DNA of 64,000 nt, from the NCBI GenBank assembly GCA_951394045.1, contig OX596000.1, positions 868,001-932,000 on the forward strand, read 5' to 3'. Origin of the DNA: Nitzschia sp. DOCU1. Lineage: Eukaryota; Bacillariophyta; Bacillariophyceae; Bacillariales; Bacillariaceae. Under the pieces are notes generated by a model. That model saw nothing but the letters and a program-made list of their open reading frames with translations. It was not told the DNA's origin and searched no databases. A program made the translations under genes and the position numbers. Positions 20,555-30,185 of the stretch are shown here, piece after piece; positions within the stretch are counted from its first letter, which is position 1; each line of letters begins with the position of its first letter.

Positions 20555-21243
20555 TTACTCCTCATCGTCTCCAGCCGCGGCACGAGATGCTGCACGCTTT
20601 CGCGCAACACGTCCAGGAGCTCCTTGTCCATACGGGGAGTTAACGGCAAAGTCAATGTGCTTTTCCGACGCTGTCCTGACGTTGAACGAAGGGACAGTCA
20701 CCAGTTGGCTTCCGACACGAATGTGGCGTTGTCGGATCAAAACACGGGCATGGTGGATGGACTTGGCCAATCCTTGCTTGTACACCTTGGTTTGGAGACG
20801 GCGTTCCAACAACTTTTGGGTCGTCAATTGAAGCACAGCATCCAACTCGAGCTCATCATCCGCCAGCAAACCGAATCGGTTCATGCGCCGAAGAAGAGCA
20901 GCACCCTCGAAGATTCTCTTGGGATCCTTGGGGTCCAAGGTAAGCAAAACTCGCGCAGACTTTCGCAACTTAGCCAAGGCATACTGAACACGCCAGATTT
21001 CACGCTTGCAGCGGAGTCCGTACTCTCCCACAAGTCTCAGTTCGGCATCCAATCGTTCCTTCTCGAAGGGTCGACGAGGAGTCTTGAATGTTTTACGGTC
21101 TGTTGTAGAGAGAAGGAAATGAATTTGTTAGGATTCCATCACGTAAATCCCGCACATAGCCGGCTCATCACGAGGCCGAGCGGCGCTCTCTTTCCCACCA
21201 CCCACTTTCACTCACAGTTTCGGTGCATAGCGTTGGACGGCAT
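20555..21243 (-). CDS. RPS9: 40S ribosomal protein S9 (uS4), copy B
   Basis: Same gene as copy A, shifted by 1,875 bp: exon 1 at 21243-21216, intron 21215-21100, exon 2 at 21099-20555, 190 residues. The protein is identical to copy A. This copy keeps the original upstream sequence beyond 21420, so it is the one with the ancestral full promoter, shared divergently with the gene at 21829. Confidence 0.95.
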
Positions 21244-21828
21244 GGTGACAGTTTTTTCTTTCTACTATATTCCCAGAAAAGACGACGAAGATTGATGATC
21301 AAATGTGCTACTACAAAGGTGTTGGCGATACCAAGAGGTGTGGTTGCTGCACCTGCTGTTGCGTCGATGAGCCGTCGTGAGGATTAGGGGCCCAACTCTC
21401 GAAACCCACCTTCGTTGCAGAGCGGTGCTCTTCCAGAATTCCGTGTGGGGAAGCAGTTCCTGAAACCGGCCAGACCTTGAGTACTTCCGTGCGCAGATTT
21501 CTACTGGGAGTTCATTACCTTCGTACTAAAATTTGAGTCGATGGGTGCGTGTAGAATTGCGTAGAGATCAGTAGTTTGGAATTTATCGCGTTACTAAAAA
21601 ATTGGAGCACATGCGCCTTTATTTGAAATAAAGTCGACTAATTTGATTGCGCGATGGCTTGGAGATTTTTGAGAGTGCGGGTTTGTTCGGTGCTGTATTG
21701 CGAGACGATGACGATGATCATTTTTCATGAATGGGGTTGATGAAAAGTATATGCTTTTCATCCTTCACGAAAGTTTAACTGTTCTGATTCCATATCTTTT
21801 CATTTTCTTTGATGTGTTGCAAACAAGT
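21244..21828. promoter_or_regulatory. Divergent intergenic region upstream of RPS9 copy B
   Basis: 585 bp between RPS9 copy B (minus) and the putative lumen protein (plus). The first 177 bp belong to the duplication and the rest is unique. No specific site is recognised. Confidence 0.4.
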
Positions 21829-22464
21829 ATGACTACCAAACGAAAGCAAACGTTTGCCCCCAGTAAGGCAGTCGCGGCGTTGGTTACAGCGATACTTTGG
21901 CAGAATTTCTGCGTTTGCGTGGCTTTGGTAATACCGGCATCCCAAAACGTCAAAATAGACCACACTGTGGACGACCAGAATCGAAGAAATGCTATTTTCC
22001 GTGCTGCTACTGTGGCGACTGCAGGCCTCTTTAGCCCATCAGGATCATCAGGTGCCTTTGTTGATCCCAGCTTTGACACCCAACAATTTCAACAGAGCCA
22101 AACCAGACGGAGCGCTTTGCTCCATCGGGCATTGAGTGACGAATCGATCGCATCTACTAAAAACACTATTGGTCTGTCGTCAAGTCCCACTTCCATCGTT
22201 GCCGCTGGTGGACAAGTGCAGCGAGTCATGACGGATGAATCGACACTCAAATGTGTCACGAGTTCCGCCTACAAGGAGCAGGACTCTAAATCTACGAGAC
22301 GTGGTACCAATTTTGATCATAAACCATCAGTTCGCACCAATCAATGTGTATCCGTGCCTCCACCACAGGGAAAACGAGAACCCATAATTTCTCCATCAAA
22401 AGCAATCCCAGGGCTCTACCCAAGGTGGCAAGATAGCTTTCTACGAGATGACGATGCTACGTGA
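21829..22464 (+). CDS. Putative thylakoid lumen protein, function unknown
   Basis: 211 residues from the ATG at 21829. The frame is open to an ATG at 21727, but the chosen start gives a basic n-region (MTTKRKQTFAPSK) before a hydrophobic core (AALVTAILWQNFCVCVALVI), a fair signal peptide. After a charged stretch comes RRNAIFRAATVATAGLF, then SSGAFVDPSF, which resembles a twin-arginine lumen-targeting segment with an Ala cleavage site. Signal, transit and Tat-like parts in this order suggest the thylakoid lumen. The rest is Ser/Thr/Gln-rich without a known domain. Two parts of this reading are inference: the targeting call, and the assumption that the gene is real. Confidence 0.55.
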   Translation: MTTKRKQTFAPSKAVAALVTAILWQNFCVCVALVIPASQNVKIDHTVDDQNRRNAIFRAATVATAGLFSPSGSSGAFVDPSFDTQQFQQSQTRRSALLHRALSDESIASTKNTIGLSSSPTSIVAAGGQVQRVMTDESTLKCVTSSAYKEQDSKSTRRGTNFDHKPSVRTNQCVSVPPPQGKREPIISPSKAIPGLYPRWQDSFLRDDDAT

Positions 22465-22873
22465 ATCACACAATCATCTGTACTAAAACAGGAACGCATA
22501 AGCAATTAAAAGCATCACCCCTCAGCTCAATCAGCCGTCGACGGGGTCGCAACGCGCAGTTTGAGATTGCAGTTGGAGTCAGTCGTGCCGACGGGCACAT
22601 CCGTGATTCTCCATCTTGCTGGGCTGCTGAAGTGGATACGATTGTTAGCGGCAACCTGGTGCAACACCTGATGGTTGCCTTTCGGATAAAAGTCAATATT
22701 CTCCAAACCACTATACATCCAACAGACACTGCTGCCCCGGGAGAACGATATTCAATGTTGGCAATCCAATACATCGTGGAGACGTTTGATAAAATAGTTT
22801 TGATGTAGGTTGGTAAGATAGTTGCATTCTAGCCGGTCGATGGTTGGCATTGTTATTCGTAGGACCAACGATG
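22465..22873. other. Convergent intergenic region, nothing recognised
   Basis: 409 bp between two genes that end toward each other. It should hold two 3' ends. Open frames here are short and without signature. Confidence 0.4.
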
Positions 22874-24457
22874 CTACGCCAGCACTGTGGAATTGTGCAT
22901 CGGAATGGTGTTGCTTTCTGTCGTTTCGTAAGCCTTTGTCCCGAATAAATTTTGCAATCGTCCCAAGACAATGCCGCGTTCAACGTCGTGGTGATGCTGG
23001 ACAACCTTGGTTAACGGATTATCACTGATGTCGTTGTTGTTGTCTGCATGCAGGCGAAACATTCGCTTCTTGTCCTTGATAGGGGCCGTCGTGTCGTGCA
23101 TGGGCCTTAGCATGGGCTCTTCTGCCAAAGCTTGTTCAGCCTCCAAAAGAGGGTCGGTTGTCTCCAACATTGCAAGTTGCTTCGGTGATAGAATGGGGCG
23201 TCTTGTTCCCTCAATCATAGTGGGGACTACCGTCCTGCGAGGCCACAAGAGTTGATCTGTAATCGCTTTTTGTATGGCCGCAGTGATTTCGTGCCTCAAG
23301 AATGGCAGTTTCGTCAGCTCCCCGCCCAAAACTTTAATGTCCATATTTATCTTGGGTGGTCTGGCCAGTGACATGAGGATGGCGCCATAGCCTGGGGCCT
23401 GCTTGACTAGTGGGGCCAACACGACTCGAACGGTACCTTCAAATTTCATGTTTTTGAGGGACACGGGAACCCGCGCCAAGCCACCAGCTGAATAGATTTG
23501 CACGGATGCATCCAATTGACTATCCCATTTTATGGCCAAGTCAAACGCCATGGCATCTTTTACATCATATACACGTGCGGCTTCTAAGACAGGGGCCTTG
23601 CGTCCTGCCGAGAAGCTGGAGAGCGTCATTTTCTTGATCGTCTTTTGCTTCGGAAAGTCCGCCAAGGTTTTTCGAATACTGTCTTCCATGATGGCAGACA
23701 GACTCCATGGCATGAGACGATCTACAACATACTGTAGGGGAATAAGGCCAGGCTGCCCCACAGCGGCAGCATACAGTTTTGCTTCTTGTCGCAAGGCCTG
23801 AACACCTTGTGCGGCTGTTCGCCTCGTCTCTCCAAGCTGTTCTTTCAAAACAACCCACGCGGACCTCCAATTCCAGGACTTTTTTCTTTTTTTTCTACTT
23901 TCCTCCAATGCTTGATCGAATGTGAGTTGGTCTTCTTCTTTCCCCAGCAGAGCAAGTTTTGTGGCGCTGAGTCCGAGCGTAAATGTTACCCAAACCTTCT
24001 CAAGAATGATACCGACCAAATTTAAGATTCTTTGCACGTTGTCCATTCCCACGGCGTAGCAGGCAGTGACGACTGCAATTGCAGTTGAGAAGAAGAGGCC
24101 ACCCGCGATAAAGACCAGGAGGAATTTGAAAAACGACACCCCCGAAACTGCGGGCACCATTGGCGGTGCCAATGTTGCAGCGTAAAGGAGTGGGAGGGGA
24201 GAAGAGTTTAGGAAGCCAACAGGGCCACCTACCGAGATTTGAGGCTGTAGACCCAAGGGAAGAGGGCTGAAAGGAACAACAGCATCTTTCCGCTGCTGCG
24301 GGGATGGGTTGAACAGATTCGAGCGTGCAACTCGTCGTGTCTCGACCAGTCGGTGCCGAATTGGTTGCAAGGACTTTGTAATGCCATTGCGAACACTGCG
24401 GCTCGTAAGCTGTGATGCGGCGGAGGCTGATGAACCGAGAAGTTTCGTGACTCTCAT
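22874..24457 (-). CDS. SMP-domain lipid-transfer protein
   Basis: 527 residues, single exon. The first ~85 residues are Arg/Ser-rich, possibly a targeting region. A long membrane segment follows at about 107-135 (FFKFLLVFIAGGLFFSTAIAVV), then a short second hydrophobic stretch. The SMP (synaptotagmin-like, mitochondrial, lipid-binding) domain runs from about PWSLSAIMEDSIRKTL to LRHEITAAIQKAITDQLLWP. It includes FDLAIKWDSQLDASVQI, VRVVLAPLVKQAPGYGAI and LARPPKINMDIKVLGG, in the order seen in extended synaptotagmins and tricalbins. Those proteins hold lipid in a hydrophobic tube at membrane contact sites. No C2 domain follows; the C-terminal ~110 residues are low complexity. Location (ER, plastid or mitochondrion) is unclear. 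Confidence 0.78.
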   Translation of the reverse strand: MRVTKLLGSSASAASQLTSRSVRNGITKSLQPIRHRLVETRRVARSNLFNPSPQQRKDAVVPFSPLPLGLQPQISVGGPVGFLNSSPLPLLYAATLAPPMVPAVSGVSFFKFLLVFIAGGLFFSTAIAVVTACYAVGMDNVQRILNLVGIILEKVWVTFTLGLSATKLALLGKEEDQLTFDQALEESRKKRKKSWNWRSAWVVLKEQLGETRRTAAQGVQALRQEAKLYAAAVGQPGLIPLQYVVDRLMPWSLSAIMEDSIRKTLADFPKQKTIKKMTLSSFSAGRKAPVLEAARVYDVKDAMAFDLAIKWDSQLDASVQIYSAGGLARVPVSLKNMKFEGTVRVVLAPLVKQAPGYGAILMSLARPPKINMDIKVLGGELTKLPFLRHEITAAIQKAITDQLLWPRRTVVPTMIEGTRRPILSPKQLAMLETTDPLLEAEQALAEEPMLRPMHDTTAPIKDKKRMFRLHADNNNDISDNPLTKVVQHHHDVERGIVLGRLQNLFGTKAYETTESNTIPMHNSTVLA

Positions 24458-24959
24458 GGTGTTTGTTGGAAATCAAATCAAATGAAGCGAAAGAAAGAAA
24501 TCGCGATCCCGCCAGATAAGAATAGATCGAGAAGCTAGCGATGGCATCAATGGCATCATGAAGGTGGAAGCGAGAGAACAACGTGGCAAGTCTCGCTCGA
24601 GATTTTGAAAAAGATCTGGTGAATGTGAAGATGGTCTTCTTCATGTCGCTGTGATGTCAGTTACATGTCAGATTGCCGTTGAACCGCGGTTGGAGGGAGG
24701 ATTGCCCACGATAAACCACGACTCTCGGCGGCGCACCGTGATGCCTTCGATACCGATGGCAAGTTTTTTGTTGAGCAACGAGAACAAAGCAGTGGCATTG
24801 ACCTTGATTCATCCTTCCAAATCGTGTATCTTTCAAGCACAATCTGTCTGTCGGAGAAGGAACAGTAGGGAAGCTGTGGTGGTTCTGACTGGCTTTTTGT
24901 CTTTGTTATTCCCGAGCTGAAGAGCTTTCATTTTTTCTTGCGATCATCGCGGCAACACA
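24458..24959. promoter_or_regulatory. Divergent intergenic region
   Basis: 502 bp between the SMP gene (minus) and the 671-residue gene (plus). A minus-strand frame enters from the SMP gene in another frame and is not considered coding. No specific site is seen. Confidence 0.4.
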
Positions 24960-26975
24960 ATGGCAGCCGCCGCCGAAACCGTTCCTCCCCGACCGACGTT
25001 GGAGCCCAGCAAATCTATTCGGATTTGCGTTCACCGGAGACAGGCGTCCTTGAGTAGCTATCAAACTACTTGTATATCCAAGCACTACGCGCTCAATAAT
25101 CAAATTCTCACTGCCTTTGAATCGAACTACCAGAATCGGCTGTGGCCCGTTGCCTACGAATTCGGACTCAAGTTTGTCGAAACCGCCCTGCTGGAAATAC
25201 CGAAGCACGGATACTTTTACTCTGACAAATTCGCTCATTTAAGGCTACAGAGCACGGTGGATGCCATGCGAGTTTGTCATATGCTGCAAGAAATCATTGC
25301 GAAACAACCCGAGGATTTGGCCAAAGAGTGCCACAAAATCGAACTGCTCTATTACTTGGCGACCGAACAGTATGAGCATTTGCCCACATACGAGGAATCA
25401 CGGAGACGGGTGGAGGGGCAACTTGCCGCGGCGTGCTCCAAAGACCAAGACATGGGCAGCAAAGGCGGCAAGCGCGGGCGGGGATTAGGCTCCTCGAGCA
25501 GTTTCACCTCTACCTTGCTGGCCTGTGGAGATAGCTTCACTGCCGTGTTTTGCCCAGTTAGTCAGAAACACACCTCTAACGAAAACGAAGAGTATAAGGT
25601 GGGGTTCCCTGGCGACGCCAGCGCCATTGGCGAGGAGGCCAGGCGCAGAAATCAATTTCCGCCCATTTCTTCCGAAGGACGTCAACCGGATGACTGCTCC
25701 AAAACTGTGTCATCGGTGTCCAGTAGAGGTACGCGTCAGTCAGTGGATCCGGATGGAATCAAGTCGGTAGCGTCCTTGTTGGACAGTGAGGATGAGGTGG
25801 GAGCAGGACATGTACCGCGGAAAATGAGCAAGTTTTCGCCCGAATTTGCAACGGGGATCGCAATGGATTTCTCAGATGCAGATGTTCCCCCATTGCCCCA
25901 TGTGCGAAGGCACTCGGACTATGATCTACAGCGAGCTCTCTTTCTTAGCGGCTTACAGGTAGACTTGCCAGAGCACTGGGAGTCTACATATTCGTCAACG
26001 GATTTGGGGAGCATTTCAGAGCAAGAGCCGTTTGCACCTCCTGGTGCCAAGAAACGAGAACAGGATGCTGTGTTGACCGTTGGGATGCTTTCAAAGTGCT
26101 ACCACGAAGACTTTGATACGCTACGAAATGGAGGAAGGGTGATCGTTCGACGGTTGCCAACTTATCAAGGTCGCATCCCGGGTTCGACAAACGGCTGCAC
26201 AGTCATTGCTCCGCTACTTTGCATTCACCATTTTCTAAACGAAAGCAAAAATCCCGACGACGGCCTTCCTGATGAAGCGATAGTACAGGTTATTGATGAA
26301 GAGACTCCCAACATTCTGCCTCTCGTGCGTCAGAACCTAGGACTGGTGAAGGATGCTTTTCTGATTCCTGCTGACGCAAATGAGTCTTTGATGCAACAAC
26401 ATTACATGTGTCAAGAACAGTTCTTGACTGTGTGTGGCGGAAACATTTTGGACGAGAAACATTTGCAACCCTTCTTGGACCAACTTAATGTTGCAGGGCC
26501 CAAAAAAATGGCGGCCAGCTTCTTTTTCCATGAGCATGTCATTACGATTTTGCAACTACGGCGTGGCTCCGATTCTGTTTGGTTCGATGTGATCGATAGT
26601 TTACCGCACGAAGAGACACTTTTGCGCATCGGTGAAACTTCAACGAATGGGTCTGCCTCGGATCTCGGGTCGACGTCTCGGCGATCTAGCGATGCAGCCT
26701 TGAGTTCCGGGCAACACGAATCCTTGCGCTTTGAGAGCGAGGCTGCTTCGAGTGGAGGGTACTCAGAAGAATTCTTGGTGGATCACGTCCCTCCATCACA
26801 GGCGGCAAGAATTCGTTGCATGGGCGTAGAATGTCTGAAGACGACCCTATTATGGTATGCCTGTAGCGTGTTTACGGCAGGGAATCGAGCGTACATCGAC
26901 GCGTACGAGTGGGACGAGATGCTTTCGGATTTTGACCCTCGCGTCTTTCAAGCGTTCATTTGGACCGAGGCTTAA
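24960..26975 (+). CDS. Unknown protein with a possible papain-like Cys/His/Asp centre
   Basis: 671 residues, single exon, ATG in ACACAATGGC. Residues 15-155 are helical and charged (RICVHRRQASLSSYQ...KFVETALLEIPKHGYFYSDK), somewhat like MIT-type helical bundles. Residues 160-370 are Ser-rich and disordered. The C-terminal part, from about 395 to the end, is well ordered. GSTNGCTVIAPLLCIHHFL has Cys413 at the start of a hydrophobic helix, FFFHEHVITILQL has His524 and His526, and WFDVIDSLP has Asp543 or Asp546. This Cys-His-Asp order with a buried helix after Cys is the layout of papain-fold peptidases such as deubiquitinases. I do not recognise a named family, so this is a structural guess. 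The protein ends 57 bp from a convergent gene. Confidence 0.75.
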   Translation: MAAAAETVPPRPTLEPSKSIRICVHRRQASLSSYQTTCISKHYALNNQILTAFESNYQNRLWPVAYEFGLKFVETALLEIPKHGYFYSDKFAHLRLQSTVDAMRVCHMLQEIIAKQPEDLAKECHKIELLYYLATEQYEHLPTYEESRRRVEGQLAAACSKDQDMGSKGGKRGRGLGSSSSFTSTLLACGDSFTAVFCPVSQKHTSNENEEYKVGFPGDASAIGEEARRRNQFPPISSEGRQPDDCSKTVSSVSSRGTRQSVDPDGIKSVASLLDSEDEVGAGHVPRKMSKFSPEFATGIAMDFSDADVPPLPHVRRHSDYDLQRALFLSGLQVDLPEHWESTYSSTDLGSISEQEPFAPPGAKKREQDAVLTVGMLSKCYHEDFDTLRNGGRVIVRRLPTYQGRIPGSTNGCTVIAPLLCIHHFLNESKNPDDGLPDEAIVQVIDEETPNILPLVRQNLGLVKDAFLIPADANESLMQQHYMCQEQFLTVCGGNILDEKHLQPFLDQLNVAGPKKMAASFFFHEHVITILQLRRGSDSVWFDVIDSLPHEETLLRIGETSTNGSASDLGSTSRRSSDAALSSGQHESLRFESEAASSGGYSEEFLVDHVPPSQAARIRCMGVECLKTTLLWYACSVFTAGNRAYIDAYEWDEMLSDFDPRVFQAFIWTEA

Positions 26976-27032
26976 AGCAAAACAGCTGCCCGCTGCCTAA
27001 ATGTAGGACTTTTTGAAAAAATGACCCTTGTC

Positions 27033-28091
27033 CTATCTTTTTAGCTTCATTGCAATCGTTGCCACAGCCATCGTGTTTAAAACATCATGATGGCGACTGA
27101 TGAAATTCAAACAAAGCGACGCAATACTAGCAGTTGGGAGTAGCCACGTATCCTCGCCTCCCTGTCCAACGGAAAGTTGCCAAAGAACGACCGATGCACC
27201 GATAGTTGCGCACGTCATGAGCCATCGCTGGAGCCACAGCATTGTTGATTGTCTAATGATGGTACGACGCTTCACCAGACTTTGCAAGAAAAATTCCATG
27301 ACATAGGAAGTGTTCAGAAGAAGCCAGAAGACTCGCCAAGAAAGACAATATGGAGGCATTGACATCAAACCATCTGCTGTTGATATGGTCGCGACCGCCA
27401 TATAGATATTGAGCCCGTGCAACACCACGTGTTTGTAAAAAAGGTACTGTGCTTTCTTGATTCGGTACAAGATAATCTCAAGCTCCGTTCGTTGTGCATT
27501 CTGCAACGTCAGGTAGATTTTCCAGTTGTCGGAGAAACTATGAATGGGTAATCGCCGCCGCACGAACCATGGAGAAGTCACGAGCCACAAAAGGATGAGC
27601 CGTAGTCCCCCCAACTGCAGCGAATCTTTCCGTATAACAACATGCATCAGATGTAGGTATAGGGCTTGAACCAAGTTCAAGGCTTGATAATAAGCATGCT
27701 CGATCATTTCAGATTGAGTGACAATAGCCTTGTGGTGTAGCGTTCCTGATTGTCCGATTTGATTTTGTACTAGTTTGTGTGGAAATGCTTGTGCGGCCGT
27801 CAGAGTGGAGGCGATTCCTAGCGTTCCAAGGACGAAATCATATACCAGCGCCAGCGCCGTATTGGTGGCACAAAGGTTGCACGTAAAGGTCCCTAAAAGG
27901 AGCCAAAACAACATCATGCCGCCGATGATGCGATGTGGCCATCCGTGCCATGAAAAGAATAGGACACTTCGATGGGCCACTGATATACTTGATACTGACA
28001 GAAGGAAGAGCGTCAGACCAGCCCAGGCCAGTGACCGAAGAATCCAAATGCTGGAAGACTCCATCTCTGGATCGTCCATTCCACCAAACAT
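27033..28091 (-). CDS. Polytopic membrane protein of unknown function
   Basis: 352 residues from the ATG at 28091 (MFGGMDDPEMESSSI). There are about seven to eight hydrophobic segments, among them AWAGLTLFLLSVSSI, GGMMLFWLLLGTFTC, LALVYDFVLGTLGIA, GLRLILLWLVTSPWF, VFWLLLNTSYVMEFF and the pair near the C-terminus. A His/Lys-rich loop lies between TM3 and TM4. The last residues, MKLKR, form a KxKxx-like dilysine signal at the cytosolic end, which would suggest ER retention. No transporter or enzyme signature is seen. Confidence 0.7.
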   Translation of the reverse strand: MFGGMDDPEMESSSIWILRSLAWAGLTLFLLSVSSISVAHRSVLFFSWHGWPHRIIGGMMLFWLLLGTFTCNLCATNTALALVYDFVLGTLGIASTLTAAQAFPHKLVQNQIGQSGTLHHKAIVTQSEMIEHAYYQALNLVQALYLHLMHVVIRKDSLQLGGLRLILLWLVTSPWFVRRRLPIHSFSDNWKIYLTLQNAQRTELEIILYRIKKAQYLFYKHVVLHGLNIYMAVATISTADGLMSMPPYCLSWRVFWLLLNTSYVMEFFLQSLVKRRTIIRQSTMLWLQRWLMTCATIGASVVLWQLSVGQGGEDTWLLPTASIASLCLNFISRHHDVLNTMAVATIAMKLKR

Positions 28092-28756
28092 GGGCGCATA
28101 TACCTAGTTTGATCCACAGCAGGCAGTGTCATATGATGTCGTCCTTACCGCCAGATGCTCTCCACATAGAAACAGTACCTTGATGTGCAATGGGTCCAAC
28201 ATATGCGGTCGTCGTTGAGATCGGTTCCTCTTGATGTGGGATGCGGATCCCAAAATTTTTTAATGGAGCCGCAGTGGGTTTATCCCCGGAGGTAGAAAAT
28301 GTGTGTGCGATCACGAGACATTGAAACAGGTATTTCGGGGGCAAATTTTCCACACTGACGGATGAGATTTTGATTAGCTCGATTCCGCGCTTTGCGCGGC
28401 ATCGCTTTCTGGTAAACTAAGATCCTTGCTACTCTTCTTGCCGAGGCAGCCACGAGGATTGCTTTGGATCTCTCCGAAAGATCTGTAAGCTGCATGCTCC
28501 TCGAGCTGTATGACTACATTCACTCAACGAATAACACCACTACTCTAGCTAGCTAGATAGATCTGCGAGGGCAATAGTGATGCCAGCCACATCACTGCTA
28601 ATGTTCTTGCTCTGTCTTGTTATGTTACTTTATGACTATAGCGGCGGGGGCATCGGCGTCAACGACGCCAGTGCTAGCCAGAGCATTATCATTAACATTA
28701 CGCTACTTCACGGCCCCAGTAGACGACGACGCAAGTACTATCGGTAGCTAGTAGAG

Positions 28757-29040
28757 CACGCGCTTTCGTCACACTAGATTTCGCAATGCACGCGTTTTGG
28801 AACACAATATTTCATAAGACGCGATTTCGCACCACTCGTTTTTGTAACACTACGCGATTTCTTAAGACTTCACAAGACGCAATTTCGTAAAACAAGATTT
28901 CATAAGAAGCCATTTTGCACCACAACACGATTTCGCAAGACGCGCTTTCGCAACTCCAGGTGATTTCCCGAGATTTCACAACACGGAGTTTCGTAACACA
29001 CTATTTTGCAACCACGCGATTTCGGAAAAGCCGCGTTTGT
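28757..29040. repeat. Degenerate tandem repeat of a GCGATTTCGCAAGAC-like unit
   Basis: About fifteen diverged copies of a 15-22 bp unit built on (G/A)CGATTTCG(C/T)AA(G/C)AC, for example near 28840, 28925 and 28980. Unit length varies and no spacer is constant, so it is an old minisatellite. A short piece with the same unit occurs at 51600-51640. Confidence 0.7.
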
Positions 29041-29103
29041 CACTGTTTTGGCTATTGCTGTGTTATTGTGCGTGGTTTGGTAGCAACGCGATGCGCGCGT
29101 GAA

Positions 29104-29213
29104 GCTAAATTCGTAGCCTTAAGAGAATACTTTGGCTAAATTCATAGCCTTAAGTGAAATGCTTTGGCTAAATTCGTAGCCTTAAGCGGAGTACTTATGC
29201 TAAATTCCAAGCA
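29104..29213. repeat. 31-32 bp tandem repeat, about 3.4 copies
   Basis: Units start at 29104, 29135, 29167 and 29199 with GCTAAATTCGTAGCCTTAAG followed by a more variable 11-12 bp. It adjoins the older repeat on the left. Confidence 0.85.
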
Positions 29214-29411
29214 CTACGCGCCGAATCGACCTCGACCTCCATAGTATTTGTCATGCTCCCATCCGTCAGCGTGGCAAGTTACTCATTTCGGTAGGACGAT
29301 GTCGAACTGTGCATTGAGAGAGAACCATCTCCGTATAAAACGGAATCTACAGAGTCCGCGGCCACTTTTTTGGCGAAATTATCACCTAGTAATGAATGGT
29401 TTTTAATGATC

Positions 29412-29749
29412 TTAATTATTGGCATTTTGGTGTTTAAGAAAGTCCGACAATGATGGGACACTCCATAAGCGCATGTATTCGTCAATGTATCTTTGCAAAG
29501 AATTCAGATCGGCATATGCAGATATCGCTCTGTTTAAGGGATCCACGCGCATGGGTGTGAAGGCGTTATGGTCGAAGTAGTCGAAAAGGGAAGCTCCTCC
29601 TGCCTTCTGCTTCTGGCTGCCCCCGTATCTTTTATCTTGGATTGCTTGATGATTGATACGACCAAGCGAGTCGGCACGTTCGGTCCAATGAGTCGAATCG
29701 AAGTAGTCGAATTGGAAGTCACCATTAACTTTTGTCCGAATGGCAGAGC
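29412..29749 (-). pseudogene. C-terminal part of a host reading frame split by the gypsy element
   Basis: Reading on the minus strand away from the 5' LTR, the frame encodes about 112 residues with protein-like composition. There are two related segments, FQFDYFDSTHWTERADSLG and SLFDYFDHNAFTPMRVDPLN, and the end is SDFLKHQNANN followed by TAA. It has no start of its own because the LTR begins at 29750. On the other side of the element, 34826-35062 is open in the frame that would continue into this one if the element were removed, apart from one TAG. I do not recognise the protein, and the link is an inference. Confidence 0.4.
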
Positions 29750-29895
29750 TGTGATGCCTCACCTGGCATTGGCGCACCTCCACTGACGTAAGCCTCCACT
29801 GACGCACGTCTTCCCTCATTAGTTCACCGGCATGGTGCCCTCCTGCCTCGTAGCCCTCATAATACTGGATAGTTGATTGTCTCCCACGTAGTTCA
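29750..29895 (+). repeat. 5' LTR of gypsy element
   Basis: Starts TGTGATGCC and ends TAGTTCA, giving the usual TG...CA. It contains a repeated CTCCACTGACG motif and a CTCATAATACT stretch that may serve the promoter. It matches the 3' LTR at 34643-34791. Confidence 0.9.
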
Positions 29896-30185
29896 CTCTG
29901 AATTCAGAAAGCAATTCGCGTACAATCAGTACTATCTTCTACGAGACCGGCAAGTGAAATTTGTTTCATCTGTCGGCTTTTACCTTCCTCTCTCTTTGCT
30001 ATACAGGTTACAAGTTTTCCCATCCTATCACCATGAGTCTTTCGGCAACTGCTGCTGCCAGCCGTGCGCCTGTGATTCCGTTGATAACAGAATTGAAACT
30101 GAACGAGTTGCGTCAAGCGTCAATTGTTGCAACAGTCGATGTCTGAACGAATAATGCAATAATGCCCAGTGCATGAAAACGCAAG

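Larger units (their letters stand above)
19546..21420. repeat. Tandem segmental duplication, copy B (1,875 bp)
   Basis: Head-to-tail second copy of 17671-19545. At its left edge it enters the SPRY frame at codon 99, and at its right edge it continues into the unique sequence GGTGCTCTTCC. I found no base difference from copy A in the stretches I compared, which implies a very recent event or an assembly duplication. Confidence 0.95.
28092..29411. other. 1.3-kb intergenic region with degenerate repeats
   Basis: No gene is recognised. The left 650 bp is unique sequence with short AGCTAGCTAG-type runs near 28550. The right half holds the two repeat tracts listed separately. Confidence 0.5.

Noticed and set aside
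29961..30146. Short frame between the 5' LTR and gag as a separate gene
   Set aside because: From its internal ATG it resembles the missing N-terminus of gag in another frame, so a frameshifted gag start is more likely.
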